A stretch of DNA of 64,000 nt from Mycobacterium sp. URHD0025 (lineage in GTDB: Bacteria > Actinomycetota > Actinomycetes > Mycobacteriales > Mycobacteriaceae), in the NCBI RefSeq assembly GCF_000426065.1, contig NZ_AUEQ01000016.1:62001-126000 (forward strand). The letters are read 5' to 3'. This document shows positions 40,926-49,274 of the stretch, piece by piece (positions within the stretch are counted from its first letter, which is position 1; the number at the start of each line of letters is the position of its first letter). Under the pieces are notes generated by a model that was not told the origin of the DNA, did no database searches, and worked only from the letters and a program-made list of their open reading frames with translations. The translations under genes and the position numbers were made by a program.

Positions 40926-41678
40926 ATGGGACAGTTCGACAACAAGGTGGCCATCGTCACCGGCGCTGGCGGCGGAATCGGCCAGGCCTACGCCGAAGCC
41001 CTGGCACGTGAGGGCGCGGCCGTCGTGGTCGCCGACATCAACACCGAAGGCGCGCAGAAGGTCGCCGACGGCATCAAAGGTGAGGGTGGCAACGCGCTCG
41101 CCGTGCGCGTCGACGTCTCCGACATCGACTCGGCCAAAGACATGGCCGCGCAGACGCTTTCGGAGTTCGGCGGCATCGACTACCTGGTGAACAACGCCGC
41201 GATCTTCGGCGGCATGAAGCTGGACTTCCTGTTGACCGTCGACTGGGACTACTACAAGAAGTTCATGAGCGTGAACCTCGACGGCGCGCTGGTGTGCACC
41301 CGCGCGGTGTACCGCAAGATGGCCAAGCGGGGCGGGGGAGCGATCGTCAACCAGTCCTCGACCGCAGCCTGGCTGTACGCCAACTACTACGGTCTGGCCA
41401 AGGTCGGCATCAACGGCCTGACCCAGCAGCTGTCACGCGAACTCGGCGGCCAGAACATCCGGATCAACGCGATCGCGCCCGGGCCCATCGACACCGAGGC
41501 CAACCGCACCACCACTCCCAAGGAGATGGTGGACGACATCGTCAAGGGAATCCCGTTGTCCCGCATGGGTCAGCCGGAGGATCTGGTCGGCATGTGCCTG
41601 TTCCTGCTGAGCGACCAGGCCAAGTGGATCACCGGCCAGATCTTCAACGTCGACGGCGGACAGATCATCCGGTCATGA
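40926..41678 (+). CDS. Short-chain dehydrogenase (Rv0769-like)
   Basis: This 250-residue classical SDR has VTGAGGGIGQAYAEALAREG (12-31), DINTEG with Asp giving NAD preference, VNNAAIFGG, and the active-site YYGLAK segment with Tyr and Lys correctly spaced. It ends in FNVDGGQIIRS. ATG 40926 follows AGGAATTGAGAC. The stop overlaps the next gene as ATGA. Corresponds to Rv0769. Likely NAD-dependent oxidation of a hydroxy substrate in the aldA operon. Confidence 0.92.
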   Translation: MGQFDNKVAIVTGAGGGIGQAYAEALAREGAAVVVADINTEGAQKVADGIKGEGGNALAVRVDVSDIDSAKDMAAQTLSEFGGIDYLVNNAAIFGGMKLDFLLTVDWDYYKKFMSVNLDGALVCTRAVYRKMAKRGGGAIVNQSSTAAWLYANYYGLAKVGINGLTQQLSRELGGQNIRINAIAPGPIDTEANRTTTPKEMVDDIVKGIPLSRMGQPEDLVGMCLFLLSDQAKWITGQIFNVDGGQIIRS

Positions 41679-42565
41679 CCGACGAGCGCTCGCGTGAGGA
41701 GCAAACCCCGCTGAAACTCGGCTACATCGGCCTCGGTAATCAGGGCGCACCCATGGCCAAGCGGCTTGCCGACTGGCCCGGCGGCCTCACCGTGTTCGAC
41801 GTGCGCGCCGAGTCCATGGCTCCGCTGGTCGAGCTCGGGGCGAAGGCGGCCGAAAGCGTCGCCGGTGTGGCAGAGGCCGACGTCATCAGCGTCACCGTGC
41901 TGACCGACGCACAGGTGCGCGACGTGGTGGCCGAGCTCGCCGCGCACGCGAAGTCCGGAACCGTGATTGCGATTCACTCCACGATCGAGCCCGGCACTGC
42001 CGCAGAGTTGGCAGACCAGCTGCGGCCCAAGGGAATTCGTATCGTAGATGCCCCGGTCAGCGGAGGGGCTGGTGCGGCGGACAAGGGCGAGCTGGCCGTC
42101 ATGGTCGGTGCCGACGACGACGCGTACGACCTGGTCAAGCCGGTGTTCAAGCAGTGGGCCTCGATGGTGGTCCGCGCCGGAGAACCCGGAGCGGGAACGC
42201 GGATGAAGATCGCCCGCAACATGTTGACGTTCATCGGCTTCGCCGCCGCATGCGAGGCGCAGAAGCTCGCCGAGGCGGCGGGGATCGACCTGCAGAAGCT
42301 CGGCCGGGTGGTGCGACACAGCGACGCCCAGAGCGGCGGGCCGGGCGCGATCATGGTCCGCGACGACACGTCACCGTTGGCGTCGGATCACTGGATCTAC
42401 GACATGTTCGTCCACACCCGGGGGCTTGCCGAGAAGGACCTGCGGTTGGCACTCGGGCTCGGCGAGGCCACCGGCGTCGAGCTCCCGCTGGCGGAGATCG
42501 CACTGCGGGATCTGGCCGCCGGACTCGGTGTGCCGCATACGGCTTCACACGGCGAAGTCGGCTAG
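41675..42565 (+). CDS. 3-hydroxyisobutyrate dehydrogenase-like enzyme (Rv0770-like)
   Basis: This 296-residue beta-hydroxyacid dehydrogenase has the cofactor motif LGYIGLGNQGAPMA near residue 14, substrate loop DAPVSGGAGAADKG, and the catalytic-Lys segment GAGTRMKIARNML. ATG 41675 overlaps the SDR stop by four bases. It is the third gene of the aldA operon, like Rv0770. The real substrate may be a larger hydroxyacid; the annotation follows family only. Confidence 0.9.
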   Translation: MTDERSREEQTPLKLGYIGLGNQGAPMAKRLADWPGGLTVFDVRAESMAPLVELGAKAAESVAGVAEADVISVTVLTDAQVRDVVAELAAHAKSGTVIAIHSTIEPGTAAELADQLRPKGIRIVDAPVSGGAGAADKGELAVMVGADDDAYDLVKPVFKQWASMVVRAGEPGAGTRMKIARNMLTFIGFAAACEAQKLAEAAGIDLQKLGRVVRHSDAQSGGPGAIMVRDDTSPLASDHWIYDMFVHTRGLAEKDLRLALGLGEATGVELPLAEIALRDLAAGLGVPHTASHGEVG

Positions 42566-42578
42566 AGAGGATCGAAGA

Positions 42579-43022
42579 ATGGACGAGTTGCGCGCCAAGG
42601 GCCTGGCCAAGATGAACGAGGTCTACGGCTGGGAGATGCCGAACATCGAAGGGGACCCGTACTTCGATCTCACCGTCGATCATCTGTTCGGCACCATCTG
42701 GAGCAAGCCCGGGCTGTCCATGCGCGAGAAGCGGCTGATGACGTTGTCGGCAGTGACTGCCGTCGGCTCGCAGGACCTCGCCGAGATCCAGGTCAACGCC
42801 GCGTTGCTCAACGGGGAGTTCACCGAGGAAGAGCTCAAGGACATCGCCATCTTCCTCACCCAGTACCTCGGCTTTCCGCTCGGTTCCGGGCTCAACGGCA
42901 CCGTGTCCAAGGTTGTGGCCAAGCGCCGCAAGGCCGCTGAGAAGGGGCTTGACGAGGATCGGCGGGCCAATGTGAACGCCGCCGTGAAGATGAACACCGG
43001 GAGCGAGCTCGATGACAAGTAG
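42579..43022 (+). CDS. Carboxymuconolactone decarboxylase family protein (Rv0771-like)
   Basis: The 147-residue AhpD-like helical protein has the CMD core LSMREKRLMTLSAVTAVGSQDLAEIQVNAAL. The CxxC of AhpD is absent, so it is not a peroxidase and resembles the decarboxylase branch. ATG 42579 is preceded by GAGAGGATCGAAGA. It follows the hydroxyacid dehydrogenase by 13 bases and overlaps the next gene by 11. Corresponds to Rv0771. The reaction is unknown; the operon suggests a late step on a ring-cleavage or lipid-derived acid. Confidence 0.85.
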   Translation: MDELRAKGLAKMNEVYGWEMPNIEGDPYFDLTVDHLFGTIWSKPGLSMREKRLMTLSAVTAVGSQDLAEIQVNAALLNGEFTEEELKDIAIFLTQYLGFPLGSGLNGTVSKVVAKRRKAAEKGLDEDRRANVNAAVKMNTGSELDDK

Positions 43023-44238
43023 GTACGCCTCGCTGACCCGCGATGAGCTGGTCACCCTGGTTCCGGAGCTGCTGCTCATGGGGCAGATGATCGACCGCTC
43101 TGGGATGGCCTGGTGCATCAGTAATTTCGGCCGGCCGGAGATGCTGCAGATCGCGATCGAGGAGTGGGCGGCATCCAGCCCGATCTATACCAGGCGGATG
43201 CAGAAGGCGCTCAAGTACGAGGGCGTCGACATCATCACGATCTTCAAGGGCCTTCAGCTCGACATCGGTGCTCCGCCGCAGTTCATGGATTTCCGCTACA
43301 CCGTCCATGACCGTTGGCACGGAGAGTTCCACCTCGACCACTGCGGGGCACTGCTCGATGTCGAGCCGATGGGTGAGGACTACGTGCGTGGCATGTGCCA
43401 CGACATCGAGGACCCGACCTTCGACGCCACCGCGCTGGCCACCAACCGCAAGTGCCAGGTGCGCCCGATTCACCGGCCGCCCCGGACCCCGGCCGACCGG
43501 CAGCCGCACTGTGCCTGGACCGTGATCATCGACGAGTCCTACCCAGAGGTCGACGATATCCCGGCACTCGATGTGATCGGCCGGACTCGGGCTGCCCGAA
43601 CGGTTCTGGATCCCATCGACCCCTCTGACGAGGGCGCGTCCGATTACTCGGGGCCGCTGCTGTCGGACTTCGACTTCGCGGCGTTCTCTCACTCGGCGCT
43701 GGTCCGCATCGCTGACGAGGTGTGTCTGCAGATGCATCTGCTGAATCTCTCGTTCATCCTCGCGGTCGGTGCCCGCGCCGGTGCGGACACCGCACTGGCC
43801 ACCGACATCTGCACCAAGCAGCTGATCGGCGTGGCAGGGCTGGGTGCCGAGCGCATTCACCGGGCGCTGAACCTGCCCGGCGGGATCGAAGGTGCGATCC
43901 GGGTGCTCGAACTGCATCCGATGTTCAACCCCTCGGCCTACGTCGATGCCGAGTTCGGCCCCGACACGGTGTCGGTGCGGCGTTCCCCGGCCCATGAAGA
44001 CGGTGCCTGGGTGTCCCTGGCCGGGCCTGCCGAGACCCGGCCGTTGGAAGCCGTCGTCGCCGCCGTCGACCCGCACCTTTCCGTCGAGGTCGTCGGATCG
44101 GACCAGGAGTGGACGGCTCGGGTGATCCAAACCGATACCGCGAGAAAAGAATTCGGTGAAGTCGCGGTGGCGAAGTTCAGCGGCGGGGCATCGTTCGTGT
44201 TCGAGCCGCGGAAATCGTTGCCGCTGACGGTGGTGTGA
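43012..44238 (+). CDS. Unknown 408-residue protein, possibly thiazoline hydrolase-like
   Basis: ATG 43012 lies inside the end of the CMD gene, so it is read with the aldA operon. No signal or membrane segment is seen. The N-terminal half (1-170) has clustered cysteines and histidines: H107-LD-H110-C111, C129-H130-D131, C148 and C167, suggesting a thiol or metal site. This part faintly resembles L-2-amino-thiazoline-4-carboxylic acid hydrolase-type domains, a low-confidence impression. The C-terminal half holds a helical segment (LLNLSFILAVGARAGADTALATD). It is absent from the M. tuberculosis gene order I know. Treat as unknown. Confidence 0.7.
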   Translation: MTSRYASLTRDELVTLVPELLLMGQMIDRSGMAWCISNFGRPEMLQIAIEEWAASSPIYTRRMQKALKYEGVDIITIFKGLQLDIGAPPQFMDFRYTVHDRWHGEFHLDHCGALLDVEPMGEDYVRGMCHDIEDPTFDATALATNRKCQVRPIHRPPRTPADRQPHCAWTVIIDESYPEVDDIPALDVIGRTRAARTVLDPIDPSDEGASDYSGPLLSDFDFAAFSHSALVRIADEVCLQMHLLNLSFILAVGARAGADTALATDICTKQLIGVAGLGAERIHRALNLPGGIEGAIRVLELHPMFNPSAYVDAEFGPDTVSVRRSPAHEDGAWVSLAGPAETRPLEAVVAAVDPHLSVEVVGSDQEWTARVIQTDTARKEFGEVAVAKFSGGASFVFEPRKSLPLTVV

Positions 44239-44282
44239 GTCTCCATACTTCACCGCCCGGCTCAGCGACCTAGAGTGGCTGG

Positions 44283-44975
44283 GTGGGCATCGCAAAGGTC
44301 CGCGCATGCGCCCTGGTGGTGGGCTTGTTCGCCGGGTGTGTGGCGGGCTGTGCCGATGATGGGCCGGTTCCGGAGAAGGCGCCGGCCGCCGGCGCGCCGC
44401 AGACCGGTGCGCCGGCGATGCAGCCCGCGCGTGTTCGGTCAGTGGACGCGGCCGCGCTGGGCGCCGCTTGGCGTCCGGAGTGCCCGGTACCGCCCGCGGA
44501 TCTTCGCCGGATCACCCTGTCCTATATAGGTTTTGACGGCCGTTCGCACCGGGGCGACGTGGTGGTGCACCGTGAGGTGGTCAGCGACGTGATCACGATC
44601 TTCGGGGACCTGTATGCGGCGCGATTCCCGATCGAGAAGATGCGCACGGTGGACAACTATCCGCGCGCCGACGACGAACTGTCCATGCGGGACGACAACA
44701 CCTCGGCGTTCAATTGCCGTCGCCTGTCGAATGGATCCTGGTCGTTGCACGCGTACGGTCGCGCGGTCGACGTCAACCCGTTGATCAACCCGTTCATCTC
44801 GGCCTCAGGCGAGCTGCAGCCGGCCACCGCGCGGGCATATCTGGACCGCACCCGCACCGATCCGGGGATCATCCGCGACGGCGATGTGGTGACACGGGCC
44901 TTCGCCGAGCGCGGCTGGCGGTGGGGCGGGCACTGGCACGACCCCATCGACTACCAGCATTTCGAGCGCCGCTGA
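44283..44975 (+). CDS. Lipoprotein with VanY/M15-like peptidase domain
   Basis: The 230-residue product has a signal peptide with lipobox VAGC (Cys23), then a Pro/Ala-rich linker (27-50). A D-Ala-D-Ala carboxypeptidase-like zinc domain follows: SLHAYGRAVDVNP (His and Asp ligands) and HWHDPIDYQHFE (third His and preceding acidic residue). It probably trims or remodels peptidoglycan at the membrane. Start is GTG 44283. It is convergent with a TetR gene 14 bases away. It is the second M15-type wall enzyme in the window after the VanX-like one. Confidence 0.82.
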   Translation: MGIAKVRACALVVGLFAGCVAGCADDGPVPEKAPAAGAPQTGAPAMQPARVRSVDAAALGAAWRPECPVPPADLRRITLSYIGFDGRSHRGDVVVHREVVSDVITIFGDLYAARFPIEKMRTVDNYPRADDELSMRDDNTSAFNCRRLSNGSWSLHAYGRAVDVNPLINPFISASGELQPATARAYLDRTRTDPGIIRDGDVVTRAFAERGWRWGGHWHDPIDYQHFERR

Positions 44976-44989
44976 CGTCGTGTACCGGT

Positions 44990-45619
44990 TCAGGTCCCCG
45001 CTGACGGCCTCTCGGGCGTCAAACGTCCGCCCACGACGGCCGAGCCGACCCACCGCGTCAGATAGCCGCGCAGGGCCTCTCCGGTGCGGGGAGGCCGGCC
45101 AGGGTCGATGACGAAGGACTGGATGATCCGGAGTAAGTGCTCGGCGAGCTCGTCCAGTTCGGCGTCGCTGTACCCCACGTCGGCCCAGTCGACGTCCATC
45201 TTGTGCAGCATCGCGCGGGCAAAATCGACTGCGACATCCGAGGTCACCGACTCGGTGTGCGCGTTCGCGCGTCCGGGAGCCACGAGCAAACCGATGTGCT
45301 TGTCCTGGGGCAACCACTCCAGGGAGGTGGCGATGGATTCGGTGACCGCCTCGACCGGATCCGTCACGCCCTTGACGTGGGTGGCCAGCCGGTCCAGGAA
45401 GTCGCTGGCCGCATGTACCGCGGCGGCCACCAGCAGGGCGTCGGTGCTCGGGAAATAGCGGTACACGGTCTGGCGGGTGACGCCGAGCGTGCGGGCCACG
45501 TCGGCGATCGAGAAGTCAGCGCCCCGCTCGTCGATCGCCTTCCCGGCCGCGGCCAGGATCCGGGCAATCGCCTCTTCGTCGGTCGCCGGCGCCGACCCGG
45601 CCCACCCGTGCGTTCGCAT
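44990..45619 (-). CDS. TetR family regulator
   Basis: The 209-residue regulator starts at ATG 45619. Its helix-turn-helix (SIADVARTLGVTRQTVYRYFPSTDALLVAAA) is at about 37-67 and the C-terminal ligand domain is normal in length. It lies 38 bases downstream of a P450 gene on the same strand, so it is probably co-transcribed with it and controls the promoter at 46942-47041, where a perfect CATACACT/AGTGTATG repeat is found. Confidence 0.87.
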   Translation of the reverse strand: MRTHGWAGSAPATDEEAIARILAAAGKAIDERGADFSIADVARTLGVTRQTVYRYFPSTDALLVAAAVHAASDFLDRLATHVKGVTDPVEAVTESIATSLEWLPQDKHIGLLVAPGRANAHTESVTSDVAVDFARAMLHKMDVDWADVGYSDAELDELAEHLLRIIQSFVIDPGRPPRTGEALRGYLTRWVGSAVVGGRLTPERPSAGT

Positions 45620-45657
45620 GGGCGAATCCTAGAACAACGAGCGGATAAACCAGCCGG

Positions 45658-46941
45658 TCAACGGTGGTAGGCGACCGGCAGGTCCTTGACCCCGTTGATC
45701 CACCCGGACCGGAGCCGTTGCGGCTCGGCCAGTTTGGTGATGTCGGGGATCTGGTCGGCGATCTCGTTGAACATCAGCTTGATCTCCATCCGCGCCAGGT
45801 TGGCGCCGATGCAGTAGTGCGCGCCGTTGCCGCCGAAGGCCAGGTGCGGATTGGGGTTGCGCAGGATGTCGAACGTGAAGGGGGAGTCGAAGACATCTTC
45901 GTCGTAGTTGGCCGAGCTGTAGAACAGGCCGGCGCGCTGTCCGGCCTTCACGGTGACATCGCCGATCTGGGTGTCGACCAGTGCGGTGCGCTGGAAGCAG
46001 TGCACCGGGGTGGCCCAGCGGATGATCTCGTCGACCGCGGTCTCCGGGCGGTCACGCTTGAAAAGCTCCCACTGGTCCGGATTTTCGAGGAATGCGTTCA
46101 TGCCGTGCGTCATGGCGTTACGGGTGGTCTCGTTGCCGGCCACCGCCAGCAGGATCACGAAGAACGCGAATTCCACGTCCGTGATGCCTTCTCCAGCTGT
46201 GCCTTCCGAGTCGGCTTGTACCAACCGCGTCACGATGTCGTCGGCCGGACACTTCCGGCGCTGTTCGGCCATGTTGTACGCGTAGCCCATGAGCTCCGCG
46301 TTGGCCATGGTCGGATCGCTGTCGAAATCGGGATCGTCGGTGTTCATGATGGCGTTGGTCCAGTGGAAGAGCTTCTCCCGGTCTTCCTCGGGCACACCGA
46401 TCAGGTCCGCGATGGCCTGCAGCGGCAGGCTCATGGCGATGTCGTCGACGAAATTGCCGGTGTCCTTCTTGGCCGCCGCCGCCACGATCTCGCGGGCCGC
46501 GACGGCGAGTTTCTCCTCCAGCCCGGCCACCGACCGCGGCGTGAACAGCCGTGACACCAGTTTGCGCAGCCGGGTGTGCTCGGGCGCGTCGTGGTTGATC
46601 AGCAGTGCCTTGGTGAGGTCGAGTTGTTCCGAGGTCACACCTTCGGGGAGGCGCATGACGGCGCCCTTGGCGTTGGTCGACCACACTGCGCCGCCGTCGC
46701 GGGAGATGGTCTTGATGTCCTCGTGGCGCGTGATCACCCAGTAGCCGCCGTCATTGAAGATCGACTCGTCCTGCTCGTTCCACCACACCGGCGCGGTCTT
46801 GCGCAGTTCGGCGAACTCGGTGACGGGGATTCCGCGGAGCAGCACGTCGGGATCGGTGAAGTCGATCCCCGGGGGTAGGAGCGAAGCGACTGGGGGGACA
46901 TCACCGTCGGCGCCGAACGGGCAGGCATTCATCGTGGTCAA
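45658..46941 (-). CDS. Cytochrome P450, CYP125-like
   Basis: The 427-residue P450 strongly recalls CYP125 (steroid C26/C27 hydroxylase) across its length: FTDPDVL, APVWWNEQ, GGYWVITRHEDIK, LLINHDAPEHTRLRKLVSRLFTPR, LLAVAGNETTRNAMT, QWELFKRDRP, IIRWATPVHCFQRTA, and haem loop FGGNGAHYCIGANLARM. All catalytic boxes are present. It is a likely cholesterol or related side-chain hydroxylase, which fits the mce4 sterol importer at the start of the window. ATG 46941 is used; MNACPF three codons later is possible. Subfamily needs a tree. Confidence 0.85.
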   Translation of the reverse strand: MTTMNACPFGADGDVPPVASLLPPGIDFTDPDVLLRGIPVTEFAELRKTAPVWWNEQDESIFNDGGYWVITRHEDIKTISRDGGAVWSTNAKGAVMRLPEGVTSEQLDLTKALLINHDAPEHTRLRKLVSRLFTPRSVAGLEEKLAVAAREIVAAAAKKDTGNFVDDIAMSLPLQAIADLIGVPEEDREKLFHWTNAIMNTDDPDFDSDPTMANAELMGYAYNMAEQRRKCPADDIVTRLVQADSEGTAGEGITDVEFAFFVILLAVAGNETTRNAMTHGMNAFLENPDQWELFKRDRPETAVDEIIRWATPVHCFQRTALVDTQIGDVTVKAGQRAGLFYSSANYDEDVFDSPFTFDILRNPNPHLAFGGNGAHYCIGANLARMEIKLMFNEIADQIPDITKLAEPQRLRSGWINGVKDLPVAYHR

Positions 46942-46988
46942 GCCGGATCATCTCCTCGTGTGACGGCGAGCACATTTCTGCATTCGAC

Positions 46989-47013
46989 CATACACTGCGG
47001 CGTCAAGTGTATG
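46989..47013. promoter_or_regulatory. Operator candidate between the P450 and purD
   Basis: CATACACT (46989-46996) and AGTGTATG (47006-47013) are perfect complements separated by nine bases in the 100-base divergent gap. The symmetry fits a dimeric regulator, most simply the TetR encoded downstream of the P450. The right arm ends 28 bases before the purD start, so purD could be affected too. Confidence 0.6.
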
Positions 47014-47041
47014 CCCGAACGCTTCCCGCTACGCTACGACG

Positions 47042-48310
47042 GTGCGCGTCCTCGTTATCGGATCCGGTGCCCGTGAACACGCCCTGCTGCTGGCCCTGCG
47101 CCGCGATCCGCAGGTGGAGGAGATGGCGGTGGCCCCCGGCAACGCCGGTACCCAGTCCATTGCCGATCAGTACGAGGTCGACATCACCTCGGGCGAGGCC
47201 GTGGTGAAGCTGGCCCAGCGCCTGCAGAGCGACCTGGTGGTGGTCGGTCCCGAGGTACCGCTCGTGCTCGGCGTGGCCGACGCCGTGCGGGCCGCGGGAA
47301 TCGCCTGCTTCGGAGCGAGCAAGGACGCCGCCCGCATCGAAGGTTCGAAGGCCTTCGCGAAAGACGTCATGGCCGCGGCAGGCGTCCGTACCGCGAGCAG
47401 TGAGATCGTCGACAACCCGGCCCACCTCGACGCCGCGCTCGACCGGTTCGGCCCGGCCGCCGGTCAGGCCGCCTGGGTGGTCAAGGACGACGGCCTGGCC
47501 GCCGGTAAGGGCGTGGTGGTCAGCGCCGATCACGACGCCGCCCGCGCCCACGCCGCCAGCCTCCTGGACTCCGGCCACCCCGTGCTGCTCGAATCGTTCC
47601 TCGACGGTCCCGAAGTGTCGCTGTTCTGTGTGGTCGACGGTGCCACCGTGGTGCCCCTGCTGCCCGCGCAGGACTTCAAACGGGTCGGTGACGGGGACAC
47701 CGGTCCCAACACCGGTGGCATGGGCGCCTACGCCCCGTTGCCCTGGCTGCCGGACTCGGTGAAGAACCAGATCGTCGACGAGGTCGTCAAACCCGTTGCC
47801 GCGGAACTGGTTGCGCGCGGCAGCTCGTTCTCCGGTCTGCTGTACGCCGGTTTGGCGATCACCTCGAACGGTCCGGCGGTGGTGGAGTTCAACTGCCGCT
47901 TCGGTGATCCGGAAACGCAGTCGGTTCTGGCCCTGCTCGATTCGCCGCTCGGGCAACTGCTGAACGCCGCGGCCACCGGCGAGCTCGCCTCATTCGGTGA
48001 GTTGCAGTGGCGCGACGGCTACGCCGTCACCGTCGTGGTGGCCGCCGAGAACTATCCGGGCCGGCCGCGCGTCGGCGACGTCATCCACGGATCGGAAGCC
48101 GACGGCGTGCTGCATGCCGGCACGGCGCGCCGTGACGACGGCGAGGTGGTGTCCTCGGGCGGCCGCGTGCTCTCAGTGGTCGGCACCGGAGCGGACCTGC
48201 CCGCCGCGCGTGATGCGGCATACGCGCTGGCCAAGTCGATCAGGTTGCCGGGCAGCCACTTCCGCACCGACATCGGTCTGGCCGCCGCCGAAGGGCGGAT
48301 CAGCGTCTAG
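47042..48310 (+). CDS. purD: Phosphoribosylamine-glycine ligase
   Basis: The 422-residue ATP-grasp enzyme makes glycinamide ribonucleotide in purine synthesis. N-domain GSGAREHALLLAL (6-18), ATP-grasp segments WVVKDDGLAAGKGVVV and LLESFLDGPEVSLFCVVDG, metal-site VVEFNCRFGDPETQ, and the PurD signature NTGGMGAYAP are all visible. Start is GTG 47042. Length is identical to Rv0772 as I recall it. It is divergent from the P450/TetR pair and convergent with an esterase gene. Confidence 0.97.
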   Translation: MRVLVIGSGAREHALLLALRRDPQVEEMAVAPGNAGTQSIADQYEVDITSGEAVVKLAQRLQSDLVVVGPEVPLVLGVADAVRAAGIACFGASKDAARIEGSKAFAKDVMAAAGVRTASSEIVDNPAHLDAALDRFGPAAGQAAWVVKDDGLAAGKGVVVSADHDAARAHAASLLDSGHPVLLESFLDGPEVSLFCVVDGATVVPLLPAQDFKRVGDGDTGPNTGGMGAYAPLPWLPDSVKNQIVDEVVKPVAAELVARGSSFSGLLYAGLAITSNGPAVVEFNCRFGDPETQSVLALLDSPLGQLLNAAATGELASFGELQWRDGYAVTVVVAAENYPGRPRVGDVIHGSEADGVLHAGTARRDDGEVVSSGGRVLSVVGTGADLPAARDAAYALAKSIRLPGSHFRTDIGLAAAEGRISV

Positions 48311-48314
48311 CCGA

Positions 48315-49148
48315 TCAGGCGACCAGTAACGGGGCCATCCACGCGATCTCGGCGGGCAGCTGCGAACTCCAGAAGCTGCCGTCATGCCCGCCGGGGGAGA
48401 AGCCACCCGCCGGCGGATTGGGCAGCTCAGCGATGAACTGCTTGGTGGCCGAGTAGAACGGATCGCTGTTGCCGCAATCGATTCGGATCGGAATCGATCC
48501 CAGTGCGCTCTGGCCCCACACACTGTTCGCGGCGTAGTCGGCTGCGCTGTCGAAGGCGCCGGGCGCAGCGGCTCCCGAGGACGTCCAGAGCGCCGGGCTG
48601 ACCGCACAGATCGCGGCCGTGCGGGCGGGCCCGAGCCGTGACCCGAGCAGCAGCGCGCCGTAGCCGCCCATGGACCAGCCCAAGAATCCCACCCGCGAGG
48701 TGTCGAGCCCCTGATCGCCGAGCATCGGGATCAGCTCGTCGAGCACCATCGCGCCCGAGTCCTCGCCGGACGCGCGTTTGTGCCAATAACTTCCACCGCC
48801 GTCGACCGCCACCACGGCGAACGGCGGCAACCCGGCCGCCACCGCCTCGGCCAGGCCCTGTTCCACTCCACCGGCCATCACACCGGCGGCATCCTGCCCT
48901 TTGCCGTGCAGGGCGATCACCGGGCGGAGTTTGCCGGTCTGGCCCGGCGGCCGGGCGATGGCCCAGTTGGTGTTCGTCCCGCCACGCGCGGCCGACACGA
49001 ACGAGCCGCTGGTGAACGTCGGGGCCGCGACCGGGGCGGCCGGCGAGACAGGGGCGGAGGCGAGGGCTAGGGCACCGGCGGCGCCGGCAGCCGCACCGAC
49101 GCCGAGGCGCAGGACTGCGCGACGGGTCAAGTTGGGCATGCGGGCCAT
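48315..49148 (-). CDS. Tat-exported alpha/beta hydrolase (Rv0774c-like esterase)
   Basis: The 277-residue protein has a twin-arginine leader (LTRRAVLRLGVGAAAGAAGAL) in its first 30 residues. The esterase core has ALHGKGQDA, nucleophile in GWSMGGYGALLLG, Asp in DCGNSDPF and His in GGHDGSFW, a complete triad typical of the esterase D/mycolyltransferase-like group. ATG 49148 is used; ATG 49139 is three codons later. It matches Rv0774c after purD. The likely substrate is an ester outside the membrane. Confidence 0.87.
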   Translation of the reverse strand: MARMPNLTRRAVLRLGVGAAAGAAGALALASAPVSPAAPVAAPTFTSGSFVSAARGGTNTNWAIARPPGQTGKLRPVIALHGKGQDAAGVMAGGVEQGLAEAVAAGLPPFAVVAVDGGGSYWHKRASGEDSGAMVLDELIPMLGDQGLDTSRVGFLGWSMGGYGALLLGSRLGPARTAAICAVSPALWTSSGAAAPGAFDSAADYAANSVWGQSALGSIPIRIDCGNSDPFYSATKQFIAELPNPPAGGFSPGGHDGSFWSSQLPAEIAWMAPLLVA

Positions 49149-49274
49149 CTTGCCATCGCCCGACAGAGGTATCGGCCAGTGGCATTCCCGTGGCATGGCC
49201 GACGCGCCGGAAAAACCTGAGTAGAGCCTGATGATTGGCCGAAACCCCGATGTGGAGGGGGCCGTGCTGGCAGC

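Noticed and set aside
39371..40960. A 529-codon open frame on the minus strand
   Set aside because: Antisense shadow of aldA, which has a complete set of ALDH motifs.
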